This document shows positions 35,261 through 44,245 of a stretch of 64,000 bases of DNA, one piece after another. This DNA comes from Pseudomonadota bacterium (GTDB taxonomy: Bacteria > Pseudomonadota > Alphaproteobacteria > Rhizobiales > Beijerinckiaceae): the NCBI GenBank assembly GCA_020161575.1, contig JAIUNR010000005.1, positions 62,001 to 126,000 of the forward strand, written 5' to 3'. Every line of letters starts with the position of its first letter. Positions within the stretch are counted from its first letter, which is position 1. The translations under genes were made by a program, and so were the position numbers. Below the pieces are notes generated by a model, which was given only the letters and a program-made list of their open reading frames with translations, was not told the origin of the DNA and ran no database searches.

Positions 35261-35476
35261 GGTCGACTCCGGGTTTTCGGGGATATCCCTTTTCAGGACG
35301 GCCCCTTCAAGATTGCGGGCGGAATATAGTGACGGAGCGCCAAAACGCAAACGCTCCGTGGGAATTTGGCGCTATTGGCGCATCGGGGCCACAGGTTTCG
35401 TTCCGGGCGTGGCGCGCGAGCGCGCGATGGGCTAGGGAGAGGCAATTGCCTCCGGGCCCAACCAGACCCCATCGCC

Positions 35477-36355
35477 ATGTCCCTTTCCGAACCGACCCTC
35501 GCCCCGCTCCTCTCGCGCATTGCCGAGGCTCTGGAGCGCATCGCGCCCCCGCCCCCGCCGGCGCCTGATTTTTCCGCCGCCGATGCCTTCCTCTGGCACT
35601 CGGCGCGCGACGGACGGCAGCATGCCCTCCTCCAGCCTGTCCGCCGCGTGAACCGCGTTCCGCTCGCCCTTCTCAAGGGCATCGACCATGTGCGCGATAT
35701 CCTTGTCGATAACACCCGCCGCTTCGCGCGCGGCCTGCCGGCGAACAACGTGCTGCTCTGGGGCGCGCGCGGCATGGGCAAGTCCAGCCTTGTGAAGGCC
35801 GCCCATGCCGCCATGCTTGAAGAAGGCCAGGCGCTCAAACTCATCGAGATCCACCGCGAGGATATCGAAAGCCTGCCGGCGCTGATGAACCTCATCCGCC
35901 CCGCGCCTTTCCGCTTCATCCTCTTTTGCGACGATCTCTCCTTCGATGCCGGCGAGAACGCCTACAAATCGCTCAAGGCCGTGCTCGACGGCGGGATCGA
36001 GGGGCGACCGGCCAATGTGGTCTTCTACGCCACCTCCAACCGCCGCCACCTGCTGCCGCGCGACATGATGGAGAACGAGAAGTCGACCGCCATCAATCCG
36101 CACGAGGCGGTGGAGGAAAAGGTATCTCTCTCGGATCGGTTCGGTCTCTGGCTTGGCCTGCACAAATGCTCGCAGGACGAATACCTCGCCATGGTCGAAG
36201 GCTATGCCGCCCATTTCGGGCTCGACATGCCACCCGATCGGCTTCGCCACGAAGCGCTGGAATGGGCGACGACGCGCGGCGCACGCGCCGGGCGCGTCGC
36301 CTGGCAATTCGTGCAGGATCTCGCGGGCCGGCTCGGCCGCAACATCGAGGAATAA
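35477..36355 (+). CDS. DUF815-family AAA-type ATPase
   Basis: A 292-residue ATP-binding protein. A Pro-rich N-terminal segment precedes the Walker A motif WGARGMGKSS and the Walker B motif FILFCDDLSFD. The sensor-1 Asn is in FYATSNRRHLL. The architecture and the NNVLLWG lead-in fit DUF815, a family related to AAA+ proteins with no settled function. The gene is usually found next to secDF-yajC in Hyphomicrobiales, as here. The stop is four bases before the GTG start of the DUF2867 gene, so the two are probably co-transcribed. Confidence 0.88.
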   Translation: MSLSEPTLAPLLSRIAEALERIAPPPPPAPDFSAADAFLWHSARDGRQHALLQPVRRVNRVPLALLKGIDHVRDILVDNTRRFARGLPANNVLLWGARGMGKSSLVKAAHAAMLEEGQALKLIEIHREDIESLPALMNLIRPAPFRFILFCDDLSFDAGENAYKSLKAVLDGGIEGRPANVVFYATSNRRHLLPRDMMENEKSTAINPHEAVEEKVSLSDRFGLWLGLHKCSQDEYLAMVEGYAAHFGLDMPPDRLRHEALEWATTRGARAGRVAWQFVQDLAGRLGRNIEE

Positions 36356-36359
36356 GCGC

Positions 36360-36839
36360 GTGTCCGCCAAGACGAAAGCCACGCCTGCCCCCGCCCCCGC
36401 TTCCGCCGAGGAAGCCTTGCCCGGCGCGACCTATCGCGATGCCTTCGCCCTGATTCTGGGCGAGAGGATCGGCGTGCCGGAAGCCGCGCAGCGCACGCTC
36501 GGCGCGACGCCGGGCTGGGTCAAGGGATTGATGAACCTGCGCAATGCGCTGGTGGCGCCGTTCGGATTGAAGGATGGACCACAGCCGGAGCAGCAGCGGC
36601 GGATCGGCTTCTTCCCGATCCTGAGCGAGGATGAGCATCGCATGGTGCTGGGGCTCGATGACAAGCATCTCGATTTCCGCATCGTCCTCGATGTGGAACC
36701 GGACGGCGAGAGCGCAACGCGCGTCATCGCGACCACGCTGGTCAAGACGCATAATGCCTTCGGCCGCGCCTATCTCGCAATGGTCATGCCGTTTCATCGC
36801 CTCATCGTGCCGGTCATGCTCAATCAGGCGACGAACTGA
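36360..36839 (+). CDS. DUF2867-domain protein
   Basis: A 159-residue protein of the DUF2867 family, recognised by the ATPGWVKGLMNLRNALVAPFGLK segment split around residues 49-71, the acidic core FRIVLDVEP and the C-terminal AMVMPFHRLIVPVML, which is hydrophobic and may touch the membrane. Function is unknown. The start is a GTG (36360) with GAGGA eight bases upstream; the longer frame reads through the ATPase gene. It follows the DUF815 ATPase gene by four bases and ends at a convergent terminator. Confidence 0.82.
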   Translation: MSAKTKATPAPAPASAEEALPGATYRDAFALILGERIGVPEAAQRTLGATPGWVKGLMNLRNALVAPFGLKDGPQPEQQRRIGFFPILSEDEHRMVLGLDDKHLDFRIVLDVEPDGESATRVIATTLVKTHNAFGRAYLAMVMPFHRLIVPVMLNQATN

Positions 36840-36853
36840 GCGCGCGAAAACGC

Positions 36854-36888
36854 AAAAACCCCACCGCCTTTCGGCGATGGGGCTTTTC
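36854..36888. terminator. convergent, probably bidirectional terminator
   Basis: CCCCACCGCC-TTTC-GGCGATGGGG, a 10-bp stem with one mismatch, flanked by AAAAA on the left (T-run for minus-strand transcripts) and CTTTT on the right. It lies between the stops of the DUF2867 gene (+) and the LytM gene (-). Confidence 0.8.
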
Positions 36889-36925
36889 CAACCCGGTCAA
36901 GTGTCTCGCGAGACCGGGGTGAACT

Positions 36926-38323
36926 TTATTCCGAAAGAAGCTTGGTCGGATCAACCGGGGTCGAGCCTTTACGCAGCTCGAAATGAAGCTGCGGCGCCGT
37001 GACATTGCCGGTCTGACCCGATTTCGCGATGACCTGCCCGCGCTTGACGCTCTCGCCGCGCTTCACGTTGAGTTCGCCGTTATGGGCATAGACCGAAACG
37101 AATCCATTCGGATGGCGGATCAGCACGAGCTTGCCATAGCCTTTGAGCGCATCATCGGCATGCACGACCGTACCCCCTTCGGCCGCACGCACGGGCGTGC
37201 CTTCCGGCAGGGCGATATTGATGCCGTCATTCGAGCCGCCGGTGCCGCGCGCGCCAAAACCGGAGATCACCCGTCCCTTGGCCGGCCAGCGGAACGAGCC
37301 CTCCTCGCTGCCAGCGCTCTCGCTGAGCGCGGCTTCCTTCGCCGGCTCCGGCTTGGCCGGCATGGCGGGCGCTTTGGTCGGCAGCCTCTGCTCGGGGATC
37401 GAGGCCGTGGTCTCGACCTCTTCCTGCGCCTTGGCTTTTTTCGCGGCGGCGTTACGCGCGGTCTCGGCGCGCGAGGCTTCGAGCTTGGCGAGCGTCGCCT
37501 TCTTCTGCGCGAGCGCCTCGGCTTCCGCTTTCTTCTTCGCTTCCTCGGCGCGCTTGCGCGTGTCCTCGCGCGCATCCGGCATGGCCTTGATTTCGCGCAG
37601 TTTGGCGGCGGCGCGCTTTTCCGCCTCGCTCTCGGCCGCGGGAACCACCGCGCGGGCGGCGCTCGCGGTTTTCGGCGGGATCTGCTGCGCTTTCGGCGCT
37701 TCCGACACCGCCTTTGGCGGAATCATCTGGCGTGCCGGTTCGGGCAGCTTCTGGATCGGCGCGCTGGCCTGCGCGACCGGCGCGGAACGCCCGCCTGTCA
37801 CCGGGTTATAGGCGGGAATCACCACCTGCTGACCCGGCTGGACCTGGTTGACGCTCGACAATCCGTTGACGGCCATGATCGCGTTGACCGGCACGCCATA
37901 GCGCGCGGAAAGCGAATTGAGATTCTCGCCCTGCTGAAGCGTGACCGGCGTACCGCCTGCCGCGGTCCAGCCATTGGCATTGCCGACCACGCTCGGCTGG
38001 CGCGCGGCGACCGGCGCCAAGGCGGGATAGGCCGGCGCGGCGACCGAGCCGGTATGCAGCGGAGCATTCTGCCTGATCATCGGCTGGGAAGCCGGCGGCA
38101 GGGCCTGGGTCGTGACCGGCGCGGTGGAAACAGGTTCAAGCGCCTTCGTGCCGCGATTGCGGATCGACTGGGTGGTCGCGGGGTCGGGACGGCCCTGATA
38201 GGGGCTCGCGAACGGGTCATCGCCGAAGCGCATAACGTCAGACGAGCATGCGGCCATGAAAGCCGTCATCATGATTGTCGCAAGAAGCTGGGGCTTCCGC
38301 GCGTCGAACCGAACCTTACGCAT
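36926..38323 (-). CDS. LysM/LytM (M23-like) lipoprotein, NlpD-like, probably not a peptidase
   Basis: A 465-residue envelope protein. The lipobox FMAAC makes Cys26 the likely lipidated residue. A LysM peptidoglycan-binding domain spans about 127-171, and a long Ala/Lys/Glu-rich coiled coil follows (about 235-305). The C-terminal LytM domain starts near 350. The zinc-site residues of active M23 peptidases are altered: HxxxD reads NDGIN and the HxH motif reads QLH. This is how NlpD and EnvC look; they activate amidases instead of cutting peptidoglycan. The ATG at 38323 is chosen (GAGAGAAGTA before it); GTG 38335 is possible. It follows pcm in the surE-pcm-nlpD order. Confidence 0.88.
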   Translation of the reverse strand: MRKVRFDARKPQLLATIMMTAFMAACSSDVMRFGDDPFASPYQGRPDPATTQSIRNRGTKALEPVSTAPVTTQALPPASQPMIRQNAPLHTGSVAAPAYPALAPVAARQPSVVGNANGWTAAGGTPVTLQQGENLNSLSARYGVPVNAIMAVNGLSSVNQVQPGQQVVIPAYNPVTGGRSAPVAQASAPIQKLPEPARQMIPPKAVSEAPKAQQIPPKTASAARAVVPAAESEAEKRAAAKLREIKAMPDAREDTRKRAEEAKKKAEAEALAQKKATLAKLEASRAETARNAAAKKAKAQEEVETTASIPEQRLPTKAPAMPAKPEPAKEAALSESAGSEEGSFRWPAKGRVISGFGARGTGGSNDGINIALPEGTPVRAAEGGTVVHADDALKGYGKLVLIRHPNGFVSVYAHNGELNVKRGESVKRGQVIAKSGQTGNVTAPQLHFELRKGSTPVDPTKLLSE

Positions 38324-38431
38324 TACTTCTCTCACCCGGTAACCATCAAAGGCGATGATCCGAAGTAAAAGCGGATTCAGCTTAAGGGGGGGTTGAAGGT
38401 CAGGGTTACGAAAGGATTAAACGTGCATTTC

Positions 38432-39124
38432 TCACAAGATCGCTGGCAGCCCCGCGCGCATCAACCCCATGCGCGAGGGACCGCGATCCTCCGAAGCCGC
38501 ATAGCCCGTGAGATCCTTGCGCCAGAGCGTGAGGCGCGTCTCAAGCCCACGCCGCCGATGCGCAAGGGCGATACCGTTGACATTCAGCCTGTCCGTGAGG
38601 TGTCCCGGCACCGCTTCGAGCGCGCCATTGACAATGATGCGGTCAAATCCCTGCGGCAGATCGGGCCGCGCCAGCCCGTCGCCCAGCAGCGGCGCGACCT
38701 GCGTGATTCCCGCGCCGCGCAGCGCCTGTTCGGCATGCCGGATCAGGCTGCGATAGCGCTCGTAGCTGGTGACCTCCACGCCGAGCCGCGCCATCACGGC
38801 GGAAAGGTAACCCGAGCCAGTGCCGATTTCGAGCACGCGCAAGCCGGGCCGCAATTCGAGATGCAGGAGGTGGCGCGCCAGCGTGAACGGATCGGTCGCC
38901 TCCTCACCGCAGGCGATCGGCAGGGAAATCGGCGAATAGAGCAGGCCGGGGCGGAAACCGCCGATGAACGCGCCGCGCGGCACGCTCTCGAAAGCGTTCA
39001 GCAACGCCGGATCGGTGATGCCTTTCGAGCGCAGATCGAGGATGAAACGGGCGAGCGCGGTGTCTTCCGAAGCCGTTTCGGAAGATGAGTGCTCGACATC
39101 CGCTTCCGCCTCCAACCCGATCAT
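38432..39124 (-). CDS. pcm: protein-L-isoaspartate O-methyltransferase family protein
   Basis: SAM-dependent methyltransferase of 230 residues that repairs or marks isoaspartyl damage in ageing proteins. SAM motif I is VLEIGTGSGYLSA. LNAFESVPRGAFI and the active-site region LPIACGEEATDPFTLARHL align with the PCMT family, although the latter differs from the usual ISQP signature. The gene start overlaps the surE stop (ATGA at 39121-39124). The order surE-pcm followed by an NlpD-like gene is widespread in proteobacteria. Confidence 0.9.
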   Translation of the reverse strand: MIGLEAEADVEHSSSETASEDTALARFILDLRSKGITDPALLNAFESVPRGAFIGGFRPGLLYSPISLPIACGEEATDPFTLARHLLHLELRPGLRVLEIGTGSGYLSAVMARLGVEVTSYERYRSLIRHAEQALRGAGITQVAPLLGDGLARPDLPQGFDRIIVNGALEAVPGHLTDRLNVNGIALAHRRRGLETRLTLWRKDLTGYAASEDRGPSRMGLMRAGLPAIL

Positions 39125-39885
39125 CCGCCCAAAGCCTCCGCGAACCGCGTGAGGTTGGGCAGATCGGTGAGATCGAGCCGCAGCGGCGTCACCGCGATCT
39201 TGCCATCGGCAAGGGCGTGAAGATCGGTGCCCTCCGCCGGCTCCTCGCGTCCGCGCGCGAAAGCGAGCCAGAAATACGGATTGCGGCGCCCGTCGAGGCG
39301 CTGCTCGACATCGAGCATCGCCTGGTTGCGCTGGCCCTGCACGCAGACCGCGATCCCCGCCGCCGGGCCGGGATTCTTGGCAGGGAAGTTCACATTCATC
39401 ACGATGCCCGGCGGAATGCCGACAGCCAGGATCTTGCGGATCGTCTCCGCGCCATGCGCCTCGGCGGCCGACCAGTCGATCCCCTCATGCCCGCCGAAAT
39501 GATAGGCTTGGCTCAGCGCGATCGAGCGGACACCGAGGATGGTCCCCTCCATCGCCGCCGCGATCGTGCCGGAATAGGTGACATCCTCCGCGACATTCTG
39601 GCCGCGATTGACACCGGAAAGCACGAGGTCGGGCCTTTTCTCGCGCATGATGTGCTTGATGCCCATGATCACGCAATCCGTCGGCGTGCCCTTCACGGCG
39701 AAGTGGTGGGGCGAAATCTCGCGCAGGCGCAGGGGATCGTTGAGCGAAAGCGAATGCGAGACGCCGGATTGATCCGTCTCCGGCGCGACGATGGTCACGT
39801 CATCGGAAAGCTGGCGCGCGATCGCCTCCAGCACCTTGAGGCCGGGAGCATGAATGCCGTCGTCATTCGTGATCAGGATGCGCAT
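39121..39885 (-). CDS. surE: 5'/3'-nucleotidase SurE
   Basis: Metal-dependent phosphatase acting on nucleoside monophosphates, associated with stationary-phase survival. The N-terminal TNDDGIHAPG carries the Asp-Asp metal ligands (residues 8 and 9). APETDQSGVSHSLSL and LVLSGVNRGQNVAEDVTYSGTI are further catalytic blocks. Length (254 aa) is normal. It is 15 bases downstream of serS on the same strand and overlaps pcm. Confidence 0.96.
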   Translation of the reverse strand: MRILITNDDGIHAPGLKVLEAIARQLSDDVTIVAPETDQSGVSHSLSLNDPLRLREISPHHFAVKGTPTDCVIMGIKHIMREKRPDLVLSGVNRGQNVAEDVTYSGTIAAAMEGTILGVRSIALSQAYHFGGHEGIDWSAAEAHGAETIRKILAVGIPPGIVMNVNFPAKNPGPAAGIAVCVQGQRNQAMLDVEQRLDGRRNPYFWLAFARGREEPAEGTDLHALADGKIAVTPLRLDLTDLPNLTRFAEALGG

Positions 39886-39900
39886 GGGGGTTTCCTCGCG

Positions 39901-41340
39901 TCATGACAGGCGTTCGATCTTCTTCACGCCGCCCATATAAGGCGCCAGAACCTCCGGCACGGTGATGGAGCCGTCGGCATTCTGGTAATTCTCCATCACC
40001 GCGATGAGGCAGCGCCCGACCGCCACGCCCGAACCGTTGAGCGTATGGACGAAGCGGGTGTTCTTTTCGCCCGCCGGGCGGAACCGCGCATCCATGCGCC
40101 GCGCCTGGAAATCGCCGCAGACCGAGCAGGAGGAAATCTCGCGATAGGTGTTCTGGCCGGGCAGCCACACCTCGATATCGTAGGTCTTCTGGCTGGCAAA
40201 CCCCATATCGCCCGTGCAGAGCACCATGGTGCGGAAATGAAGGCCGAGGCGTTTGAGCACTTCCTCGGCGCAGGTCACCATGCGCTCGTGCTCGGCGAGC
40301 GAGGTTTCGGGCGTGGTGATCGAGACCAGTTCGACCTTGTTGAACTGGTGCTGGCGCAGCATGCCGCGGGTGTCGCGCCCCGCCGAGCCTGCTTCGGCGC
40401 GAAAACACGGGGTGAGCGCGGTGAAGCGCAGGGGAAGCTCCTCCTCCGACAGGATCTTCTCGCGCACGAGATTGGTGAGCGGGACTTCGGCGGTGGGGAC
40501 AAGCCAGCGGTCCTCGCGCGAAGGCGCGCGCGCCACAGTCCGCTCCACAAGCTTGTCGAGGGAGATAAGCCCCTCCTTGAAGACCTGGGCATCGCCCGGC
40601 GAGACATGACCGAGGGCATCCGAGAGAAGCTCGTTCCGCGTGCCTTCGCTCATGACCATGAACTGATCGTCGCGGAATTTCGGCAATTGCGCCGTGCCGA
40701 ACATGGCATCATCCTTGACGAGGATCGGCGGGTTGACCTCGGTATAGCCGTGCTCCCCCGTGTGCAGATCGAGCATGAACTGGCCCAGAGCGCGCTCAAG
40801 CCGCGCCAGCCCCCGGTTCAGCACCACGAAACGGGAGCCCGAAAGCTTCGCCGCCGTCTCGAAATCCATCATGCCCAGAGCTTCGCCCAGCTCGTAATGC
40901 TCCTTGGGCGCATTGGTCGCGAGCACGGGCTTTGCGCCATGCGCGCGATATTGAACGTTGCCGTGTTCATCCTCGCCCGGCGGAACCTGATCGAGCGGGA
41001 TGTTGGGGATCGCCGCGAGAATGTCGCGCAGCGCGCCCTCAAGCGCCCCGGCCTCGCCTTCGAGAACCGCGAGGCGATCCTTGCCGGCGGCAACCTCCGC
41101 CTTCAGCGCCTCGGCTCTGGCGGCATCCTTCGCCGCCATGGCCTGTCCGATTTCCTTGGAAGCCGCGTTGCGGCGCGCGAGAAGCGTTTCCTTCTCGGTG
41201 AGCGCGGCGCGATAGGCCTCGTCCTTCGCGAGGATGGTGGCGGCAAGCTTTTCGCCCTCCTCGCCCGCATAGGCCGGGCGGCGGCTGATGCCACGTTTGA
41301 AATCGTCGGGATTGGCCCTTATGGCGCGGATATCGTGCAT
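39901..41340 (-). CDS. serS: seryl-tRNA synthetase
   Basis: Class II aminoacyl-tRNA synthetase charging tRNA-Ser (and tRNA-Sec where present). An N-terminal coiled-coil arm (about residues 30-110) is followed by the catalytic core with motif 2 [21 protein letters not shown] and motif 3 [18 protein letters not shown]. Length is 479 aa, about 50 longer than E. coli, spread over loops. The start gives [14 protein letters not shown], the usual form. It is preceded by a 207-base gap after tatC in which I see no clear feature. Confidence 0.97.
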   Translation of the reverse strand: MHDIRAIRANPDDFKRGISRRPAYAGEEGEKLAATILAKDEAYRAALTEKETLLARRNAASKEIGQAMAAKDAARAEALKAEVAAGKDRLAVLEGEAGALEGALRDILAAIPNIPLDQVPPGEDEHGNVQYRAHGAKPVLATNAPKEHYELGEALGMMDFETAAKLSGSRFVVLNRGLARLERALGQFMLDLHTGEHGYTEVNPPILVKDDAMFGTAQLPKFRDDQFMVMSEGTRNELLSDALGHVSPGDAQVFKEGLISLDKLVERTVARAPSREDRWLVPTAEVPLTNLVREKILSEEELPLRFTALTPCFRAEAGSAGRDTRGMLRQHQFNKVELVSITTPETSLAEHERMVTCAEEVLKRLGLHFRTMVLCTGDMGFASQKTYDIEVWLPGQNTYREISSCSVCGDFQARRMDARFRPAGEKNTRFVHTLNGSGVAVGRCLIAVMENYQNADGSITVPEVLAPYMGGVKKIERLS

Positions 41341-41547
41341 GGAAAGCTCGCGAATCGTCGAAGGATTTCAGGAAAGTCTTGCCCGGCCTTGCCGCGCGCA
41401 TAAAGCCCCTTGATGCGCGCGCGGGCCGGGAAATTCGTCCTTGCAAGAAGGGGCTAGGCCCCGTTTCAGCAACCCGAAAAACGAGAAATCAGAAAAGGCC
41501 GGATTTCTTCGCCGCATCGCACCTCGCAAGGGCGGAGGGTTTATGCG

Positions 41548-42402
41548 TCACGATCGTTCGGCGTCGTTGCGTTCGGCGTCTCTGGCCTTGCGCTGCTTTT
41601 CCACCCGCGCCACCGCGAAGATCGCGAGTTCGTAAAGCCCGAGGGTCGGCAGGGCGAGCGCGAACTGGCTAAGCACGTCCGGCGGGGTCAGCACCGCCGC
41701 GATGACGAAAACGAGCACGATCGCGTAGCGGCGCTTCTCACGCAGGAACTGGGCGTCGATAATGCCCACGCGCGCTAGCAGCGTCAGAATCACCGGAAGC
41801 TGGAAGGTGATGCCGAAGGCGAAAACCAGCGTCATGATGAGGCTGAGATAATCGTCGACCTTGCCCAGAAAGGTGATCGACCCATGGGTCGGATCGCTGT
41901 TCTGCTGCATGGCAAGCGAGAATTTCATCAGCATCGGCATGGCGACGAACATCACCACCGCCGCACCGAGCACGAAGAAGACCGGCGTCGCGATGAGATA
42001 GGGCCGGAAAGCGTCCCGCTCGTCCTTGTAGAGGCCGGGGGCGACGAACTTATAGATCTGCGTCGCGATTACCGGAAAGGCGAGGAACGCGCCGCCGAAC
42101 AGCGCGAGCTTGAGCTGGACGAAGAAATATTCCAGCGGATGGGTGTAGATCAGCGGCGCCTTTTCCGGCCCGCCAGCCGCCCAGACATAGGGCATGACAA
42201 GGATGCCGTAGATATATTTGGCCACGGCAAAACAGAAGATCGTCATCAGCACGAAGGCGATCAGGGCGCGGATCATCCGGTTGCGCAGCTCGATCAGATG
42301 CTCGACCAGCGGGGCGCGGGAGGCTTCGATATCCTCGTGTCCGGCGCGCGCCGGCGGCTCCTGCGGCGAGGTGGAAGGAAGCACGGGAAGCGGCGCGTTC
42401 AT
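41548..42402 (-). CDS. tatC: Sec-independent protein translocase TatC
   Basis: Multi-spanning receptor of the twin-arginine translocation system for folded proteins. The N-terminal cytosolic EASRAPLVEHLIELRNR, with its conserved Glu, precedes six membrane spans. The FxxxY-like first periplasmic loop (YFFVQLKLALFGG) and DVLSQFALALPTLGLYE are family signatures. Length is 284 aa. The start overlaps the tatB stop (ATGA at 42399-42402), so translation is coupled. Confidence 0.97.
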   Translation of the reverse strand: MNAPLPVLPSTSPQEPPARAGHEDIEASRAPLVEHLIELRNRMIRALIAFVLMTIFCFAVAKYIYGILVMPYVWAAGGPEKAPLIYTHPLEYFFVQLKLALFGGAFLAFPVIATQIYKFVAPGLYKDERDAFRPYLIATPVFFVLGAAVVMFVAMPMLMKFSLAMQQNSDPTHGSITFLGKVDDYLSLIMTLVFAFGITFQLPVILTLLARVGIIDAQFLREKRRYAIVLVFVIAAVLTPPDVLSQFALALPTLGLYELAIFAVARVEKQRKARDAERNDAERS

Positions 42403-42836
42403 GCTGCATTCCCTTTGGCAGGGCTGCCCTCGGCAGAACTCCCCTCGACAGGAGCCGGAGACGGCTTAGCCGCCTCGATTTCAAGCGCCTTGGCATCCGC
42501 TTCGATGGCGGAGAGGTTTTCCGAGAGCATCTTCGCACCACTCTGCTCTTCGGCGGTCTTGGTCAGATCATCGCGAATGGTCGCGAGCGGGTCGTTCATC
42601 CCCTCGGTGGCGCTTTTCGCGGCACTTTCCATGTCCGAGAAGCTCTTCTTCATCTCGTGGATTTCAGCTTCACGCATGGCATCGTCGAACTGGCCGCGAA
42701 AATCGCTGGCCATCTGGCGCAGGCGGCCCACGGCTTTGCCTACGGTGCGAAACGTGCCCGGTAGATCCTTCGGCGGAATTACGATCAACGCAACGACGCC
42801 GACGACCAGAAGTTCGCTCCAACCGACGTCGAACAT
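42399..42836 (-). CDS. tatB: Sec-independent protein translocase TatB
   Basis: Single-span component of the Tat substrate receptor. It has a short N-terminal membrane helix (WSELLVVGVVALIVIPP), then KDLPGTFRTVGKAVGRLRQMASDF, an amphipathic helix typical of TatB, then a charged, probably disordered tail rich in Glu, Ala, Ser and Pro. Length is 145 aa. The gene lies between tatA (35 bases upstream) and tatC. Confidence 0.95.
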   Translation of the reverse strand: MFDVGWSELLVVGVVALIVIPPKDLPGTFRTVGKAVGRLRQMASDFRGQFDDAMREAEIHEMKKSFSDMESAAKSATEGMNDPLATIRDDLTKTAEEQSGAKMLSENLSAIEADAKALEIEAAKPSPAPVEGSSAEGSPAKGNAA

Positions 42837-42871
42837 ATCAGATCAGCTTTCACATTCCGGTGAGCGAAGAC

Positions 42872-43105
42872 TCAACCGGCTTTCTGTTCGCTTTTGGCGG
42901 GTTCGGCCTTGACCTCACCGGCCTTGGCCTCGATTTCCTTGCGCGCCTTGTCGGCTTCCGAAACCTCGTCCTCGCGCATGCCGGCCTTGAAGGATTTGAT
43001 GCCCTTGGCGACATCGCCCATCAATTCCGGAATCTTGCCGCGCCCGAAGAAGACCAGCACCACAACGGCCACGACCAGCCAGTGCCAGATGCTCAAAGTG
43101 CCCAT
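42872..43105 (-). CDS. tatA: Sec-independent protein translocase TatA
   Basis: Pore-forming subunit of the Tat pathway, 77 aa. The membrane helix [29 protein letters not shown] with the FGRGKIPE hinge is diagnostic (motif split around residues 7-35). A charged Lys/Glu/Ala tail follows. GGAGG eight bases before the ATG is a strong ribosome-binding site, fitting the high copy number of TatA. It follows the orphan ABC ATPase gene by 60 bases. Confidence 0.96.
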   Translation of the reverse strand: MGTLSIWHWLVVAVVVLVFFGRGKIPELMGDVAKGIKSFKAGMREDEVSEADKARKEIEAKAGEVKAEPAKSEQKAG

Positions 43106-43165
43106 CGCGATACCTCCAGAACGACAGAACGCGGCCGCCTCGCGCGGACCAAACCCTTGCGGAAC

Positions 43166-44245
43166 CTAGGGGCTCTTCGCGTCAAAAACAAGGACCTCTT
43201 CGTCCCGGATATCCACACCGACATCCGCGCCGCGCCGGATTTCCGGCATATCCTGCACGCGGGCACGCAAGGGCCGCTCCAGCCCCTGCACCGCGAGATC
43301 GACCAATTCCACCTCGCCGATGAAGCGCTGCGCCAGCACGCGGCCGGGCAGGCAGAACCCTGCCGGCTTCAGCCGGATGGATTGCGGGCGGATCGCCGCG
43401 ATCGCCCTCGCTCCCTCCGCGATTCCCGGCGCAACGAAATTCCCCACCGGGGTCTCGACGCGCCCGCCGCGCACCTTTCCCTCGATCTCGTTGAGATCGC
43501 AGAAGAAGCGCGCAGCCTCGATATCGACGGGGCGCGAATAGATTTCGCGGCTCGGCCCGATCTGTACCAGTCGCCCCTCGCGCATGAGCACGATACGATC
43601 GGCGATGCGCATCGCCTCCTCGGGGTCATGCGTCACGATAAGCGCGGTGGCGCCGGTCTCGCGCAAAAGGCCGATCGTCTCCTCGCGCACCTGATCGCGC
43701 ATGCGCCGGTCGAGATTGGAGAAGGGCTCATCCATCAGCAGCACGCGCGGGCGCGGCACCACGGCGCGCGCCAGCGCGACACGCTGCTGCTCGCCGCCCG
43801 AGAGTTCATGCGGATGCGCCCGCATCCGCGCGCCAAGGCCGACGCGGCGCAAGGCGGCATCGGCGATGGAAAGCGCCTCGCGCTTGGGCAGGTCCCCCAG
43901 GCCGAACATGACATTGCCGAGCGCGTCGAGATGAGGAAAGAGCGCGTAATCCTGAAAGACGAGGCCGATGCCACGGTCCTCCGGCTCGACGAAACGGGTG
44001 GGCCCCGCAATTTCCTTGCCGTCGAGCAGGATGCGGCCTGAATCCGGCACTTCGATTCCCGCGGCGAGGCGCAGCAAGGTCGATTTCCCGCAGCCCGAGG
44101 CGCCGAGCAGGCAGATCACCTCGCCATTGCCGGCGGTGAAGGAGACTTCATCGACAGCCGCCTTCTCCCCGAAAACCCGCGTGATCTTCTCGAAGGTCAG
44201 CGAAGCGGGGATGATCGCGGCGGCGCGGAGGGGGCGCTGCGCCAT
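43166..44245 (-). CDS. ABC transporter ATP-binding protein (FbpC/PotA-like), orphan
   Basis: A 359-residue ATPase of the iron/polyamine/sulfate (CUT1-like) importer type. It has Walker A GASGCGKST at 49-57, a Q-loop in VFQDYALFPHL, the signature LSGGEQQR, Walker B VLLMDEP, and a C-terminal TOBE-like domain (residues about 240-359). No permease or binding protein is nearby. The ATG overlaps the scpB stop by one base (TGATG), so it is translated with scpB. In most relatives scpB is followed directly by tatA, so this gene looks like an insertion. Which transporter it serves is unknown; Fe3+ or putrescine systems are candidates. Confidence 0.88.
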   Translation of the reverse strand: MAQRPLRAAAIIPASLTFEKITRVFGEKAAVDEVSFTAGNGEVICLLGASGCGKSTLLRLAAGIEVPDSGRILLDGKEIAGPTRFVEPEDRGIGLVFQDYALFPHLDALGNVMFGLGDLPKREALSIADAALRRVGLGARMRAHPHELSGGEQQRVALARAVVPRPRVLLMDEPFSNLDRRMRDQVREETIGLLRETGATALIVTHDPEEAMRIADRIVLMREGRLVQIGPSREIYSRPVDIEAARFFCDLNEIEGKVRGGRVETPVGNFVAPGIAEGARAIAAIRPQSIRLKPAGFCLPGRVLAQRFIGEVELVDLAVQGLERPLRARVQDMPEIRRGADVGVDIRDEEVLVFDAKSP

